A DNA stretch of 64,000 bases, taken from assembly GCA_900315155.1 (NCBI GenBank), contig OMYB01000007.1:1-64000 (forward strand), read 5' to 3'. Made by a program: the position numbers and the translations under genes. Numbering within the stretch: the stretch's first letter is position 1; every line of letters starts with the position of its first letter. Shown here in pieces: positions 54,974-63,062 of the stretch. The notes beneath the pieces were generated by a model. That model saw only the letters and a program-made list of their open reading frames with translations. It did no database searches and was not told the origin of the DNA. The DNA comes from an uncultured Selenomonadales bacterium (GTDB lineage Bacteria > Bacillota > Negativicutes > Selenomonadales > Selenomonadaceae).

Positions 54974-55744
54974 TTACTTCATCGTGAAAAAATCGACTGC
55001 CAGCAGGCGGCGCGCGGCAAGGGACTGTGGATGCGCCACCACGGCAGCTGTCGCGCCCTGCTCGACGATGCGGCCCTGCTCCATGACGCAGACGCGGTCG
55101 GCCACCTGCGCGAGCAGCGGCAGGTCGTGCGTGATAAACAGGCAGGTCAGCTGCCGCTCACGGCAGAGCTCGCGGATGAGCGCGACGATGCGCTGCTGCA
55201 GGGTGACGTCGAGCGCACTCGTGACCTCGTCGCAGATGAGCAGCTGCGGCTGCGTCGTGAGCGCCCGTGCAATGGCCGCACGCTGGCACTGGCCGCCGCT
55301 CACTTCAAAGGGATAGCGCGCCGCGATACGCTCCGGCAGTTCCACGCGCGCGAGGAGTTCCCGCACACGCTGCTCGCGTGCCGCCCGCGCCACGCCCTGC
55401 GTGCGCAGCGGCTCCGCGATACTCCAGCCCAGCGTGCGGCGCGGATCGAACGACGCCTCGGGCTGCTGGAAGATGACCTGCACCTGCTGCCACCGCGCGC
55501 GATTGCCGGCCTCCTGAGCGGCATAGGTCTGTCCCGCGATGGTGATGGTGCCGCTGTCCGCCGTCTCCAGCCCCGCGATGATGCGCGCCGTCGTGCTCTT
55601 GCCGCAACCCGAGACGCCGACGAGACCCGCACACTCGCCGCGCTGCAGCGAGAACGAGACGCCCGCCAGCACCTGCTGCTTCTGTTTCCGTCCAAACGTC
55701 TTCTGCAGGTCATGTACGACCAGCAGCGGCTGTGTTTCAGGCAT
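54974..55744 (-). CDS. ABC transporter ATPase, peptide/nickel family (second ATPase)
   Basis: The product is 256 residues. Walker A (GVSGCGKSTTAR near residue 43), the signature SGGQCQRAAIARAL and Walker B with LLICDEVTSALDV are intact. It matches DppF/NikE-type ATPases, which pair with a DppD/NikD-type partner. The ATG at 55744 overlaps the upstream gene by eight bases; the longer frame is inside that gene. Last gene of the five-gene uptake operon. Confidence 0.92.
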   Translation of the reverse strand: MPETQPLLVVHDLQKTFGRKQKQQVLAGVSFSLQRGECAGLVGVSGCGKSTTARIIAGLETADSGTITIAGQTYAAQEAGNRARWQQVQVIFQQPEASFDPRRTLGWSIAEPLRTQGVARAAREQRVRELLARVELPERIAARYPFEVSGGQCQRAAIARALTTQPQLLICDEVTSALDVTLQQRIVALIRELCRERQLTCLFITHDLPLLAQVADRVCVMEQGRIVEQGATAAVVAHPQSLAARRLLAVDFFTMK

Positions 55745-56534
55745 CGGCCAGCGCCTCCTCTCCCCGTCGCTCGATATGCGGCACGGCTGCGATGAGGGCG
55801 CGCGTATATTCGGCCTGCGGATGCACAAATACGTCGTGCCGTTTGCCCTGCTCCATCACGCGGCCGTTTTGCAGCACGAGCAGCTGGTCAGCGAGGTACC
55901 AGGCCACGCCCATGTGATGCGTGACGATGATGAGCGCCGTGCCCTGCTCGCGGCAGAGTGCCTGCAGTTCTTTCACCACATCGACCTGCGTGACGGTATC
56001 CAGCGCCGAAGTCGGCTCGTCGGCCAGCAGCAGCTGCGGCTGCATGAGCAGGGCCGCGAGGATGCCCACGCGCTGCCCCATGCCGCCCGATAGTTCAAAC
56101 GGATAGGCCTCCAGTACGGATGCATCGAGATGCAGCCGTGCCATGAGCCTGAGCGCCCGCTCGCGCGCCTCCTGACGCGTCCAGTCCTTGTGCAGGTGCA
56201 CGCTCTCCCAGAGCTCCGCTCCCACGCGACGCACGGGGCAGAACGAGGCGCCCGCGTCCTGGAAGATCATAGACAGCCGCGGCCCGCAGAGCGCACGCCG
56301 CGCGTTGGCATCCAGTGTCGTGAGTTCCTGCCCCGCGAATGTCATCGTACCATGCTCGATGCTGCGCTCGTCCGACGGCAGGCCCATGATGGCCTTTAAC
56401 AACGTGCTCTTGCCGCTGCCGGACTCGCCGACGATAGCCAGCACCTGTCCGGCTTCCAGCGAAAAGCTGACATCCTGTACAGCCACCTTTCCCTCCCAGG
56501 CCACGGAGAGATTTTTTACCTCCAACAGGCTCAT
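55737..56534 (-). CDS. ABC transporter ATPase, peptide/nickel family (first ATPase)
   Basis: The product is 265 residues with Walker A (GESGSGKSTLLKA near residue 36), the signature ELSGGMGQRVGI, and Walker B (LLLADEPTSALDT). Corresponds to DppD/NikD. It follows the binding-protein gene by 22 bases and overlaps the next ATPase, so the two ATPases are made together. Confidence 0.93.
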   Translation of the reverse strand: MSLLEVKNLSVAWEGKVAVQDVSFSLEAGQVLAIVGESGSGKSTLLKAIMGLPSDERSIEHGTMTFAGQELTTLDANARRALCGPRLSMIFQDAGASFCPVRRVGAELWESVHLHKDWTRQEARERALRLMARLHLDASVLEAYPFELSGGMGQRVGILAALLMQPQLLLADEPTSALDTVTQVDVVKELQALCREQGTALIIVTHHMGVAWYLADQLLVLQNGRVMEQGKRHDVFVHPQAEYTRALIAAVPHIERRGEEALADA

Positions 56535-56556
56535 TGCTTGTCCCTCCTATAGGGAT

Positions 56557-58113
56557 TTAGTCTTTGGCGAGCTCCGGCGTAATCTCGTAGTAGTCGGACG
56601 GGTGCGCCGCGAAGCCCTTGACATTCTTCTTCATGACGAACGACATACGCAGATGCGATGCGTAGAAATACGCGCAGTCATCGAGGATCTGCTGCTCCAT
56701 CTGGATCGCAATCGAACTGCGCTTGTCCGCTCCGAACGTATTGCGCAGCTGCTCCTCCAGCGACTCGATGCGGTCGTTGTAGTAGAAGCCCATGTTGTAG
56801 GCCGAGCTTTTCAGTACATGCGTAGAGAAATAATACTCCGGGTCACCCGTAGGTGCCGTGACGAAAGCATTCGAGTACAAGTCATACTCGCCGCTCTTAA
56901 GGAAATTCTTGTAGTTGTTCGTGGCATTGACGTCGAGCTTGATGCCGATGTCCTTGAGGTCGGCCTGCGCCGCCTCGGCGAGCAGCGGCAGTTCCTGACG
57001 GCTCGTGTACGTCAGGTAGCGCAGCTCGAGGTTCTTGCCGTCTTTATCGACATAGCCGTCGCCGTCCGTGTCCGCATAGCCAGCCTCTTTGAGCAGCCCC
57101 TTCGCTTTCTCTTTATCAAAGGCCACGGTATGCACGGCGTTATCGCCGAACGTCATGCTCGCGGGGAACGGGCCGACGGCCGGCGTGCCCTGGCCGTGCA
57201 GCAGCACCTTCGTAAAGTTCTCCTTGTCGATCGCCATAGAGATGGCCTGGCGCACACGCAGATCCTGCAGAGCTGGCGTCTTGAAATTGAACGCCACCTG
57301 ATAGATGCGCGACGTATCCGCCTGGCTCACGTTATACTTGTCGTTGTTCTGGAACAGTTCGAGGTTCGAATACGGCAGGCCCTGTACGGCATCGAGTTCG
57401 CCGTTCTGCATGGCCATGGTCAGCGTATCGCCGTCCGTGATGCTCTTTACGACGATTTTATCCATATGCGGTTTCGTCTCGCCCCAATAGTTTTCGTTTT
57501 TCTTGAGGTCGATTTCCGTATCGGAGACGCTCGTCGCCTCATACGGGCCGGTGCCGATGACGATTTTATCGTGTTCCCCTGCCTCGACGTCGATGATGCA
57601 GCCGTACGGGTCAGAGAGATAGTTCAGCAGAGCCGGTACTTTCTCCTTGGATTTGATGGTGATGGACTGACCGTCCGCCGTCATGGACTCGATTTTCAGG
57701 TCCTTCGGTGCACGGTCGTGCTTCTGCAGCAAATCCTCGAAGCAGGCCTTGACCGCCTCGCCCGTGACTTTCTTGCCGTTGGAGAAGCAGATATTGTCCT
57801 TCAGGTTGATTTTCACCGTGTAGTCATCAATCTGCTCGTAATCCTTGGCCAGCCAGGGCTCGAGCTCCATGGTGTTCGTAAAGCGGAATAGCGTCTCGCC
57901 GATACCATAGCGGATGCTGCTCCAGCCCACATAGGTATCATGTGGGTTCGTGCCCGTATTCTGGTTCGAGACGCCGTAGGCCACCGTGCCATAGGTGAAT
58001 GTCTTGGCATCGCCTGCGGACTTGCTGCCGCTCTGCGAGCCGCAGCCACTGGCCAGCAGGGCTGCCGTCACGAGTACGGCGAGAGCCATCTTGATGTTAT
58101 GCTGTTTTTTCAT
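56557..58113 (-). CDS. family 5 solute-binding lipoprotein, peptide/nickel type
   Basis: The product is 518 residues. A basic N-terminus and hydrophobic segment lead to a lipobox-like ASGC (Cys24), so it is a lipoprotein, then a two-lobe binding fold (LKDNICFSNGKKVTGEAVKACFEDLL, GTGPYEATSVSD, RQAISMAIDKENF). This class binds peptides, nickel or metal-chelator complexes. The sequence reminds me of nickel/metallophore proteins, but no ligand residues can be confirmed. It sits third in the operon, after the two permeases. Confidence 0.92.
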   Translation of the reverse strand: MKKQHNIKMALAVLVTAALLASGCGSQSGSKSAGDAKTFTYGTVAYGVSNQNTGTNPHDTYVGWSSIRYGIGETLFRFTNTMELEPWLAKDYEQIDDYTVKINLKDNICFSNGKKVTGEAVKACFEDLLQKHDRAPKDLKIESMTADGQSITIKSKEKVPALLNYLSDPYGCIIDVEAGEHDKIVIGTGPYEATSVSDTEIDLKKNENYWGETKPHMDKIVVKSITDGDTLTMAMQNGELDAVQGLPYSNLELFQNNDKYNVSQADTSRIYQVAFNFKTPALQDLRVRQAISMAIDKENFTKVLLHGQGTPAVGPFPASMTFGDNAVHTVAFDKEKAKGLLKEAGYADTDGDGYVDKDGKNLELRYLTYTSRQELPLLAEAAQADLKDIGIKLDVNATNNYKNFLKSGEYDLYSNAFVTAPTGDPEYYFSTHVLKSSAYNMGFYYNDRIESLEEQLRNTFGADKRSSIAIQMEQQILDDCAYFYASHLRMSFVMKKNVKGFAAHPSDYYEITPELAKD

Positions 58114-58152
58114 CGTTCTTTCTCCTTCACTGCATCATCGTTTTATCGCAAA

Positions 58153-58977
58153 TTATTTCCTGCGCACGTCGAGGACATCGCGCAGTTTATCACCTAGCAG
58201 ATTAAAAATGGCCACGGATACGAAAATCGCTACGCCCGGGCCAAGGATAATCCACGGCGCCGTCTGCAGCATGCTGCGGCCATTGTTCATCATAGCGCCC
58301 CACTCCGCCGTCGGCGGCATGGCGCCGAGACCGAGGAACGATAGGCCCGCGAGCTCCATGATAATCGTGCCGACGTTCAGCGCCGCCGTCACGAGGATGG
58401 GGCCTGCCACATTCGGCGTCACATGCTGCCAGAGTATCGTGAGCGTCGAGCAGCCCGCCATGCGTGCCGCCTCCATATAAGGTGCCGTGCGGATGGTCAG
58501 CACGAGCCCACGTGCGAGGCGCGCATATTTCGGCCAGCCGATGAGCGCGAGCGCCAGGGCAGCCTGGATGAGGCCGCCGCCCAGCACGCCCGCTACGGCG
58601 ATGGCGAAGACCATCTCCGGGAATGCGAGGAACACATCGGACAGGCGCATGAGGAACGTATCGGCCCAGCCGCCACGGTAACCGCAGAAAATGCCGATGA
58701 CGCTGCCCACGACCGCGATAAAGACGAGCAGCAGCAGCGAGGCACAGAGCGTCGTCTGCGAGCCCGCAATCACGCGCGAAAGCAAATCGCGCCCGTAGCG
58801 GTCCGTGCCAAGCAGATGATCGCCGCCCGGCGGCTGGAGCGAGATGGACAAATCCTGCACGTAAGGATCCTGCGGCGTGAGCCACGGCGCAAAGACCGCA
58901 AGGAGCAGCAACGCCCCCGCGAGCAGCAAATAGGGCCAAAGCGCCCGGTAACGTGGGGATAACAGAAGTTTTTTCAT
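58153..58977 (-). CDS. ABC transporter permease, DppC/NikC type
   Basis: The product is 274 residues with six predicted membrane helices and the cytosolic EAA loop (GWPKYARLARGLVLTIRTAPYMEAARMAG near residue 145). The N-terminal LGTDRYGRDLLSRVIAGSQTTL is typical of DppC-like permeases. Its start overlaps the upstream permease stop by four bases. Confidence 0.94.
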   Translation of the reverse strand: MKKLLLSPRYRALWPYLLLAGALLLLAVFAPWLTPQDPYVQDLSISLQPPGGDHLLGTDRYGRDLLSRVIAGSQTTLCASLLLLVFIAVVGSVIGIFCGYRGGWADTFLMRLSDVFLAFPEMVFAIAVAGVLGGGLIQAALALALIGWPKYARLARGLVLTIRTAPYMEAARMAGCSTLTILWQHVTPNVAGPILVTAALNVGTIIMELAGLSFLGLGAMPPTAEWGAMMNNGRSMLQTAPWIILGPGVAIFVSVAIFNLLGDKLRDVLDVRRK

Positions 58978-59918
58978 GCGTTATCCCCTTTCCCATAGCG
59001 GATGCGTGGATCGAAATAATGGTAGAGCAGATCCGCCGCCAGATTGACACTGACATAGATGAACGACATCCAGACCACGTAGGACTGGATGAGTGGGTAG
59101 TCGCGCATAAGGATGGCATCGACGGCCATCTTGCCCACGCCGTCCCACATAAAGATACTCTCCACGATGGCCGTGCCGCCGAGCAGCGAGCCGACGGAGA
59201 GCGCGAGCAGCGTGATAATCGTGATAAACGACGATTTCAGCACATCGCGCCAGAGGATCCAGCGCTCCGGCACACCGCGCGCACGGGCACCGGCCACGTA
59301 GGGCTTCGCGAGCTCCTCCAGCACGACGGCGCGGATCTGACGCGTGTACTTCGCACCCATGGCGATGGCGAGCGTCACCGCCGGCAGCACGACGGAGAGC
59401 GGATTGTCCGCACTGCTCATAACGGGGAACAGGCCGGCCTGGAGCGCGAGGAAATAGATGAGCAGCAGACCCACGAAGAAGTTCGGCAGCGAGTTGCCCA
59501 CAAAGGTCAGGAAACGGATGATATAGTCGGGCCAGCGGTTCTGCCGCACGGCCGCATAGATGCCGAGCGGGATAGCGAACAGCAGCGTAAGCCCCACAGA
59601 GGCCAGCATGAGCTCGACCGTCGCCGGCATTTTGTCCATGAACGTGTCAAACACGAGCTTGCCCGAGATATACGAGCGCCCCATGTCGCCCGTCACCACG
59701 CCCTGCAGCCAGTGCCCATACTGCACAAGGAACGCCTGATCGAGGCCGAGCTCGGCGCGCTTCGCCGCCTTGACCTCCTCCGTCACGCCGCCCGACTGCT
59801 CAAACATCACGTCCACGGCATCGTCCGCCGCGAACTGCATCATGCCAAACGTGAGGAAGGTGATGCCTACGAGAATCGGGATCAACTGCAGGAAACGCTG
59901 AAAAACATACTTCCGCAC
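58974..59918 (-). CDS. ABC transporter permease, DppB/NikB type
   Basis: The product is 314 residues with six predicted helices and the usual N-terminus (VFQRFLQLIPILVGITFLTFGMMQ), a large external loop and the EAA loop (KYTRQIRAVVLEELAKPYVAGARARG near residue 190). First gene of the operon; permease-permease-binding protein-ATPase-ATPase is an unusual but known order. Confidence 0.94.
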   Translation of the reverse strand: MRKYVFQRFLQLIPILVGITFLTFGMMQFAADDAVDVMFEQSGGVTEEVKAAKRAELGLDQAFLVQYGHWLQGVVTGDMGRSYISGKLVFDTFMDKMPATVELMLASVGLTLLFAIPLGIYAAVRQNRWPDYIIRFLTFVGNSLPNFFVGLLLIYFLALQAGLFPVMSSADNPLSVVLPAVTLAIAMGAKYTRQIRAVVLEELAKPYVAGARARGVPERWILWRDVLKSSFITIITLLALSVGSLLGGTAIVESIFMWDGVGKMAVDAILMRDYPLIQSYVVWMSFIYVSVNLAADLLYHYFDPRIRYGKGDNA

Positions 59919-60025
59919 ATCCTATCGCTCCTTTTATCTTTCGATGCTCTTTTGATTTTATATGGGTATCCAGGGGATATTTTTCTTCACTTTTGTAAAT
60001 TATAGCGAAGAAATTGGCAAAAATT

Positions 60026-60064
60026 AAGCCCCCACGGGGGTTCTCATAACCCCCATGGGGGCTT
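60026..60064. promoter_or_regulatory. double palindrome in the divergent promoter region
   Basis: Two 17-base arms (AAGCCCCCACGGGGGTT and AACCCCCATGGGGGCTT) form a near-perfect inverted repeat around CTCAT. Each arm contains its own palindrome, CCCCCAyGGGGG (60029-60040 and 60050-60061), whose centres are 21 bases apart. Weak promoter elements face outward: TATACT at 60086-60091 for the methyltransferase, TATAAT (minus, 59999-60004) for the ABC operon. It is probably an operator for one regulator acting on both. Confidence 0.6.
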
Positions 60065-60134
60065 ATAAAAGGACAAAAAAATCGATATACTGGTAAAAAA
60101 GATGAATCACATCGGAAAAATAAGGAGTGTCAAC

Positions 60135-60899
60135 ATGCAGGCAATATCGACAACCCTGCCGCAGGCCGCCGCGGACGCGGACATCCTGCTTGAGCGTCAG
60201 GTGGAATCCTACTGGGATCACCGCAGCGAAGAGTTCTCCACCAAGCGCCGCCGCGAACTCGACGGACCGGATGGTGCGGCCTGGCGCCGCCTGCTCACGC
60301 AATACATCGACGGTATCTGGCCAGATATGCACCACCTTCGCGTCCTCGATGTCGGAACAGGCGCCGGCTTCTTTGCGATTCTCCTCGCCGAGATGGGCGC
60401 CCGGGTCACAGGCATAGACATGTCGCGAGAGATGCTCCACGAGGCCAAGGAAAACAGCCTCGCCTATGGCGTGAGCAGCCTGACGGAATTCCGCCCCATG
60501 AACGCACAAGAGCTGGATTTTGACGATGCATCGTTTGACATCGTCATCAGCCGCAACCTCACGTGGACGCTGCCCGATGCCGCACAGGCTTACCGGGAAT
60601 GGAGCCGCGTACTGAAAGCGGGCGGACTGCTCCTGAATTTCGACTCGGACTACAGCCAGACCGTCTGGACACAGGACAACACCGGCGACGAGCTCGCCGA
60701 TGCGACCCTCGCCGAATGCACAGCCATCAAAAATGCGATGTCCATAAACGAGGAAGAGCGTCCCGCCTGGGATATGGCTCAGTTGCAGTCTCTCGGGCTC
60801 ACCGTACGCCTGCAGGCCGACATCCGCCCGCAGGTACACCTCGATCCCCTGCTGATCTTTGATGCGCAGCCTCTCTTCGCCCTTTGTGCACAGAAATAG
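60135..60899 (+). CDS. class I SAM-dependent methyltransferase
   Basis: The product is 254 residues with SAM motif VLDVGTGAGFFAILLAEMG (near residue 73), GIDMSREM and the post-I acid, ELDFDDASFDIVISRNLTW, typical of small-molecule methyltransferases of the UbiE/arsenite class without the Cys pattern of ArsM. The ATG at 60135 follows AAGGAG at seven bases. Divergent from the uptake operon across the double palindrome, so its substrate may relate to the imported compound; inference only. Confidence 0.88.
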   Translation: MQAISTTLPQAAADADILLERQVESYWDHRSEEFSTKRRRELDGPDGAAWRRLLTQYIDGIWPDMHHLRVLDVGTGAGFFAILLAEMGARVTGIDMSREMLHEAKENSLAYGVSSLTEFRPMNAQELDFDDASFDIVISRNLTWTLPDAAQAYREWSRVLKAGGLLLNFDSDYSQTVWTQDNTGDELADATLAECTAIKNAMSINEEERPAWDMAQLQSLGLTVRLQADIRPQVHLDPLLIFDAQPLFALCAQK

Positions 60900-60927
60900 A
60901 AGGAAAGAACGAACACGCCTCCCGCAG

Positions 60928-60952
60928 GCCTCACCTCGGCGAGGCTTTTTTA
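60928..60952 (+). terminator. rho-independent terminator after the methyltransferase gene
   Basis: GCCTC...GAGGC with a CCTCGG-rich loop is followed by TTTTTTA, about 30 bases after the stop. The remaining bases up to 61068 hold no gene; GGAG precedes the next ATG. Confidence 0.78.
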
Positions 60953-61068
60953 TTGCCCTTCTTCCTGCTTCCTGCTATACTTATATACTAGAGTATTGTT
61001 GCCATAGCAACGGATAATCGATGAAACACATCCTGCAAATTTGCGGATATAAAGGAGACTTATAGACT

Positions 61069-63015
61069 ATGAAACTTACGCGCAAATCGGTCGAACTTCT
61101 TGCCCCTGCCGGTACCTGGGATGCCCTCGTGGCCGCTGTCGAGTCCGGTGCCGATGCGGTCTATCTCGGCGGCAAGCATTTCAACATGCGCATGCATGAG
61201 GGTGATTTCAACTTCACGGATGAAATGCTCAAAGACGCCATCGCCTATACGCACGAACACGGCGTCCGCCTCTACATCACGCTGAATAATCTCATCAGTG
61301 ATGAGGAAATCCCCGCCCTGAAAGAGTATCTGGCTTACCTGAACGAAATCAAGCCGGATGCCATCCTCGTGCAGGATTTCGCCGTGCTGAAACTCGTCCG
61401 CGACATGGGCATCACGATTCCGCTGCACACGTCGGTCATGATGAATACGCACAACGAGCATGCCATCCAGAAACTCAAGGAATACGGCATCACGCGCATC
61501 GTCGTCGGCCGTGAGATGACGCTCTCCGAGCTCTCGCTGTTCCGTGAGCGCACCGGCATCGATGTCGAGTACTTCATGCACGGCGACATGTGCTTCTCCG
61601 AGTCCGGCCAGTGCATCCACTCCGGCGTCGTCTTCAGCCAGAGCGGCAACCGCGGCCGCTGCCTGAAACCCTGCCGCTGGGCCTATCAGCTCATCGACGA
61701 AAACACAGGCGAAGTCCTCGACCACGACGGCCCGGGCGCGTACAAGCTCGCGCTCAAGGATATGTGCATGTACCGCGCAATCCCGCAGCTGATCCAGGCC
61801 GGCGTCTTCTCGTTCAAGATCGAGGGCCGCATGCGCCCGGCCGGCTTTATCCGCCGCATCGTCTCCACGTACCGCAAGGCCATCGATGCCTACATCGCCG
61901 ATCCGAACGGCTACCACACGGACGAGGAAGGCTGGAAAAACCTCTATGACAACCGCGCCCGTGACTTCACGACGACGTTTGCTTTCGGCAAACCGGGCAA
62001 GAAGGATATCGGCTTCACCGGTGAGCGCGAGCCGCGCTTCTTCTCCGATGCCGTCAAGGAAGCAGGTTTCCAGGATGAAGTCCTGAAGCAGGAACCAGAC
62101 ATCCGGAAGGAAAATGTCCCGCATCGCACGCTCGCCGTCCGCGTGGGGACGCTGGACGCCGCCAAGGCTGCCGTCGACAACGGCGCTGACGTCATCTACG
62201 TCGGTGGTGAGGCCTTCCGCCCGAATCTGCCGTGGACGCTCAAGGACTACGACGATATCCTCGCTTATGCCGATGGCAAGACAAATGTCGTCATCAACAC
62301 GCCGCGTACGACGATGCGCCGCGAATGCGGCGAGCTCGAGCAGTTCTTCGATGCGATCAAGGATAAGCCATTCAGCGGCATCATGGTCAGCAACCTCGGC
62401 TCACTGAAGCTCGCCCAGACGCTCACGAAGCTGCCGGTACAGGCCGATACGTCGTTCAACCTGTTCAACCACCTCGCCGCGGAATTCCTCAAGGAAAACG
62501 GCGTCACGATGGCCACGTCCTCGTACGAGCTCTCCTTCGAGCAGCTCCGCGAAATCGTCGAGAACAGCACGATGCCTATCGAGGTCGTCGTGCACGGTGC
62601 CTACGAGTCGATGATCTGCGACCACAACATCCCGGGCATGTCTCTCCCATACTACAACGAGCTCGACAACCCGGAGATCCTGGACCGCCATTACGCGCTG
62701 CTCGATAATGCCAAGGAAGTCCACCCGCTCCGCATTGACCAGTACGGCCGCAACCATATCTATTTTGCGAAGGATCTCTGCCTCTATCCGTACCTCCCGA
62801 AATTCAATGGTGTGGCCTCCTACCGCATCGAGGCACAGGACTACGCGCCGGAACTCACGGGGCTCCTCACGCGCATCTACCGCTCTGCCCTCGACAGCCT
62901 GAGCGCCGGCGGTGAAGGATTCGATGCAGCTGCCTTTGAGCAGATGAAAAACCAGAGCCCGCGCGAACTGGGCATCGGCACGTACCGTTTCCGCCAGTCC
63001 CGCAACTCCATCTGA
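61069..63015 (+). CDS. U32-family protein with two barrel-like halves
   Basis: The product is 648 residues. Residues 1 to about 330 are a standard U32 domain (VELLAPAGTWDALVAAVESGADAVYLGG, FMHGDMCFSESGQC, NRGRCLKPCRWAY, FKIEGRMRP). Four Cys (C-x6-C and C-x3-C) match those needed in TrhP-type RNA hydroxylation enzymes. Residues about 355-560 repeat the pattern (LAVRVGTLDAAKAAVDNGADVIYVGG), so the gene is an internal duplication or fusion. U32 proteins modify tRNA or rRNA rather than act as collagenases; which role applies is unknown. AAAGGAG precedes the ATG. Confidence 0.92.
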   Translation: MKLTRKSVELLAPAGTWDALVAAVESGADAVYLGGKHFNMRMHEGDFNFTDEMLKDAIAYTHEHGVRLYITLNNLISDEEIPALKEYLAYLNEIKPDAILVQDFAVLKLVRDMGITIPLHTSVMMNTHNEHAIQKLKEYGITRIVVGREMTLSELSLFRERTGIDVEYFMHGDMCFSESGQCIHSGVVFSQSGNRGRCLKPCRWAYQLIDENTGEVLDHDGPGAYKLALKDMCMYRAIPQLIQAGVFSFKIEGRMRPAGFIRRIVSTYRKAIDAYIADPNGYHTDEEGWKNLYDNRARDFTTTFAFGKPGKKDIGFTGEREPRFFSDAVKEAGFQDEVLKQEPDIRKENVPHRTLAVRVGTLDAAKAAVDNGADVIYVGGEAFRPNLPWTLKDYDDILAYADGKTNVVINTPRTTMRRECGELEQFFDAIKDKPFSGIMVSNLGSLKLAQTLTKLPVQADTSFNLFNHLAAEFLKENGVTMATSSYELSFEQLREIVENSTMPIEVVVHGAYESMICDHNIPGMSLPYYNELDNPEILDRHYALLDNAKEVHPLRIDQYGRNHIYFAKDLCLYPYLPKFNGVASYRIEAQDYAPELTGLLTRIYRSALDSLSAGGEGFDAAAFEQMKNQSPRELGIGTYRFRQSRNSI

Positions 63016-63062
63016 TGGGGTAAAATTCCCTCGTTCGTTTCTTTGATAGAAAGGAAAGCATC

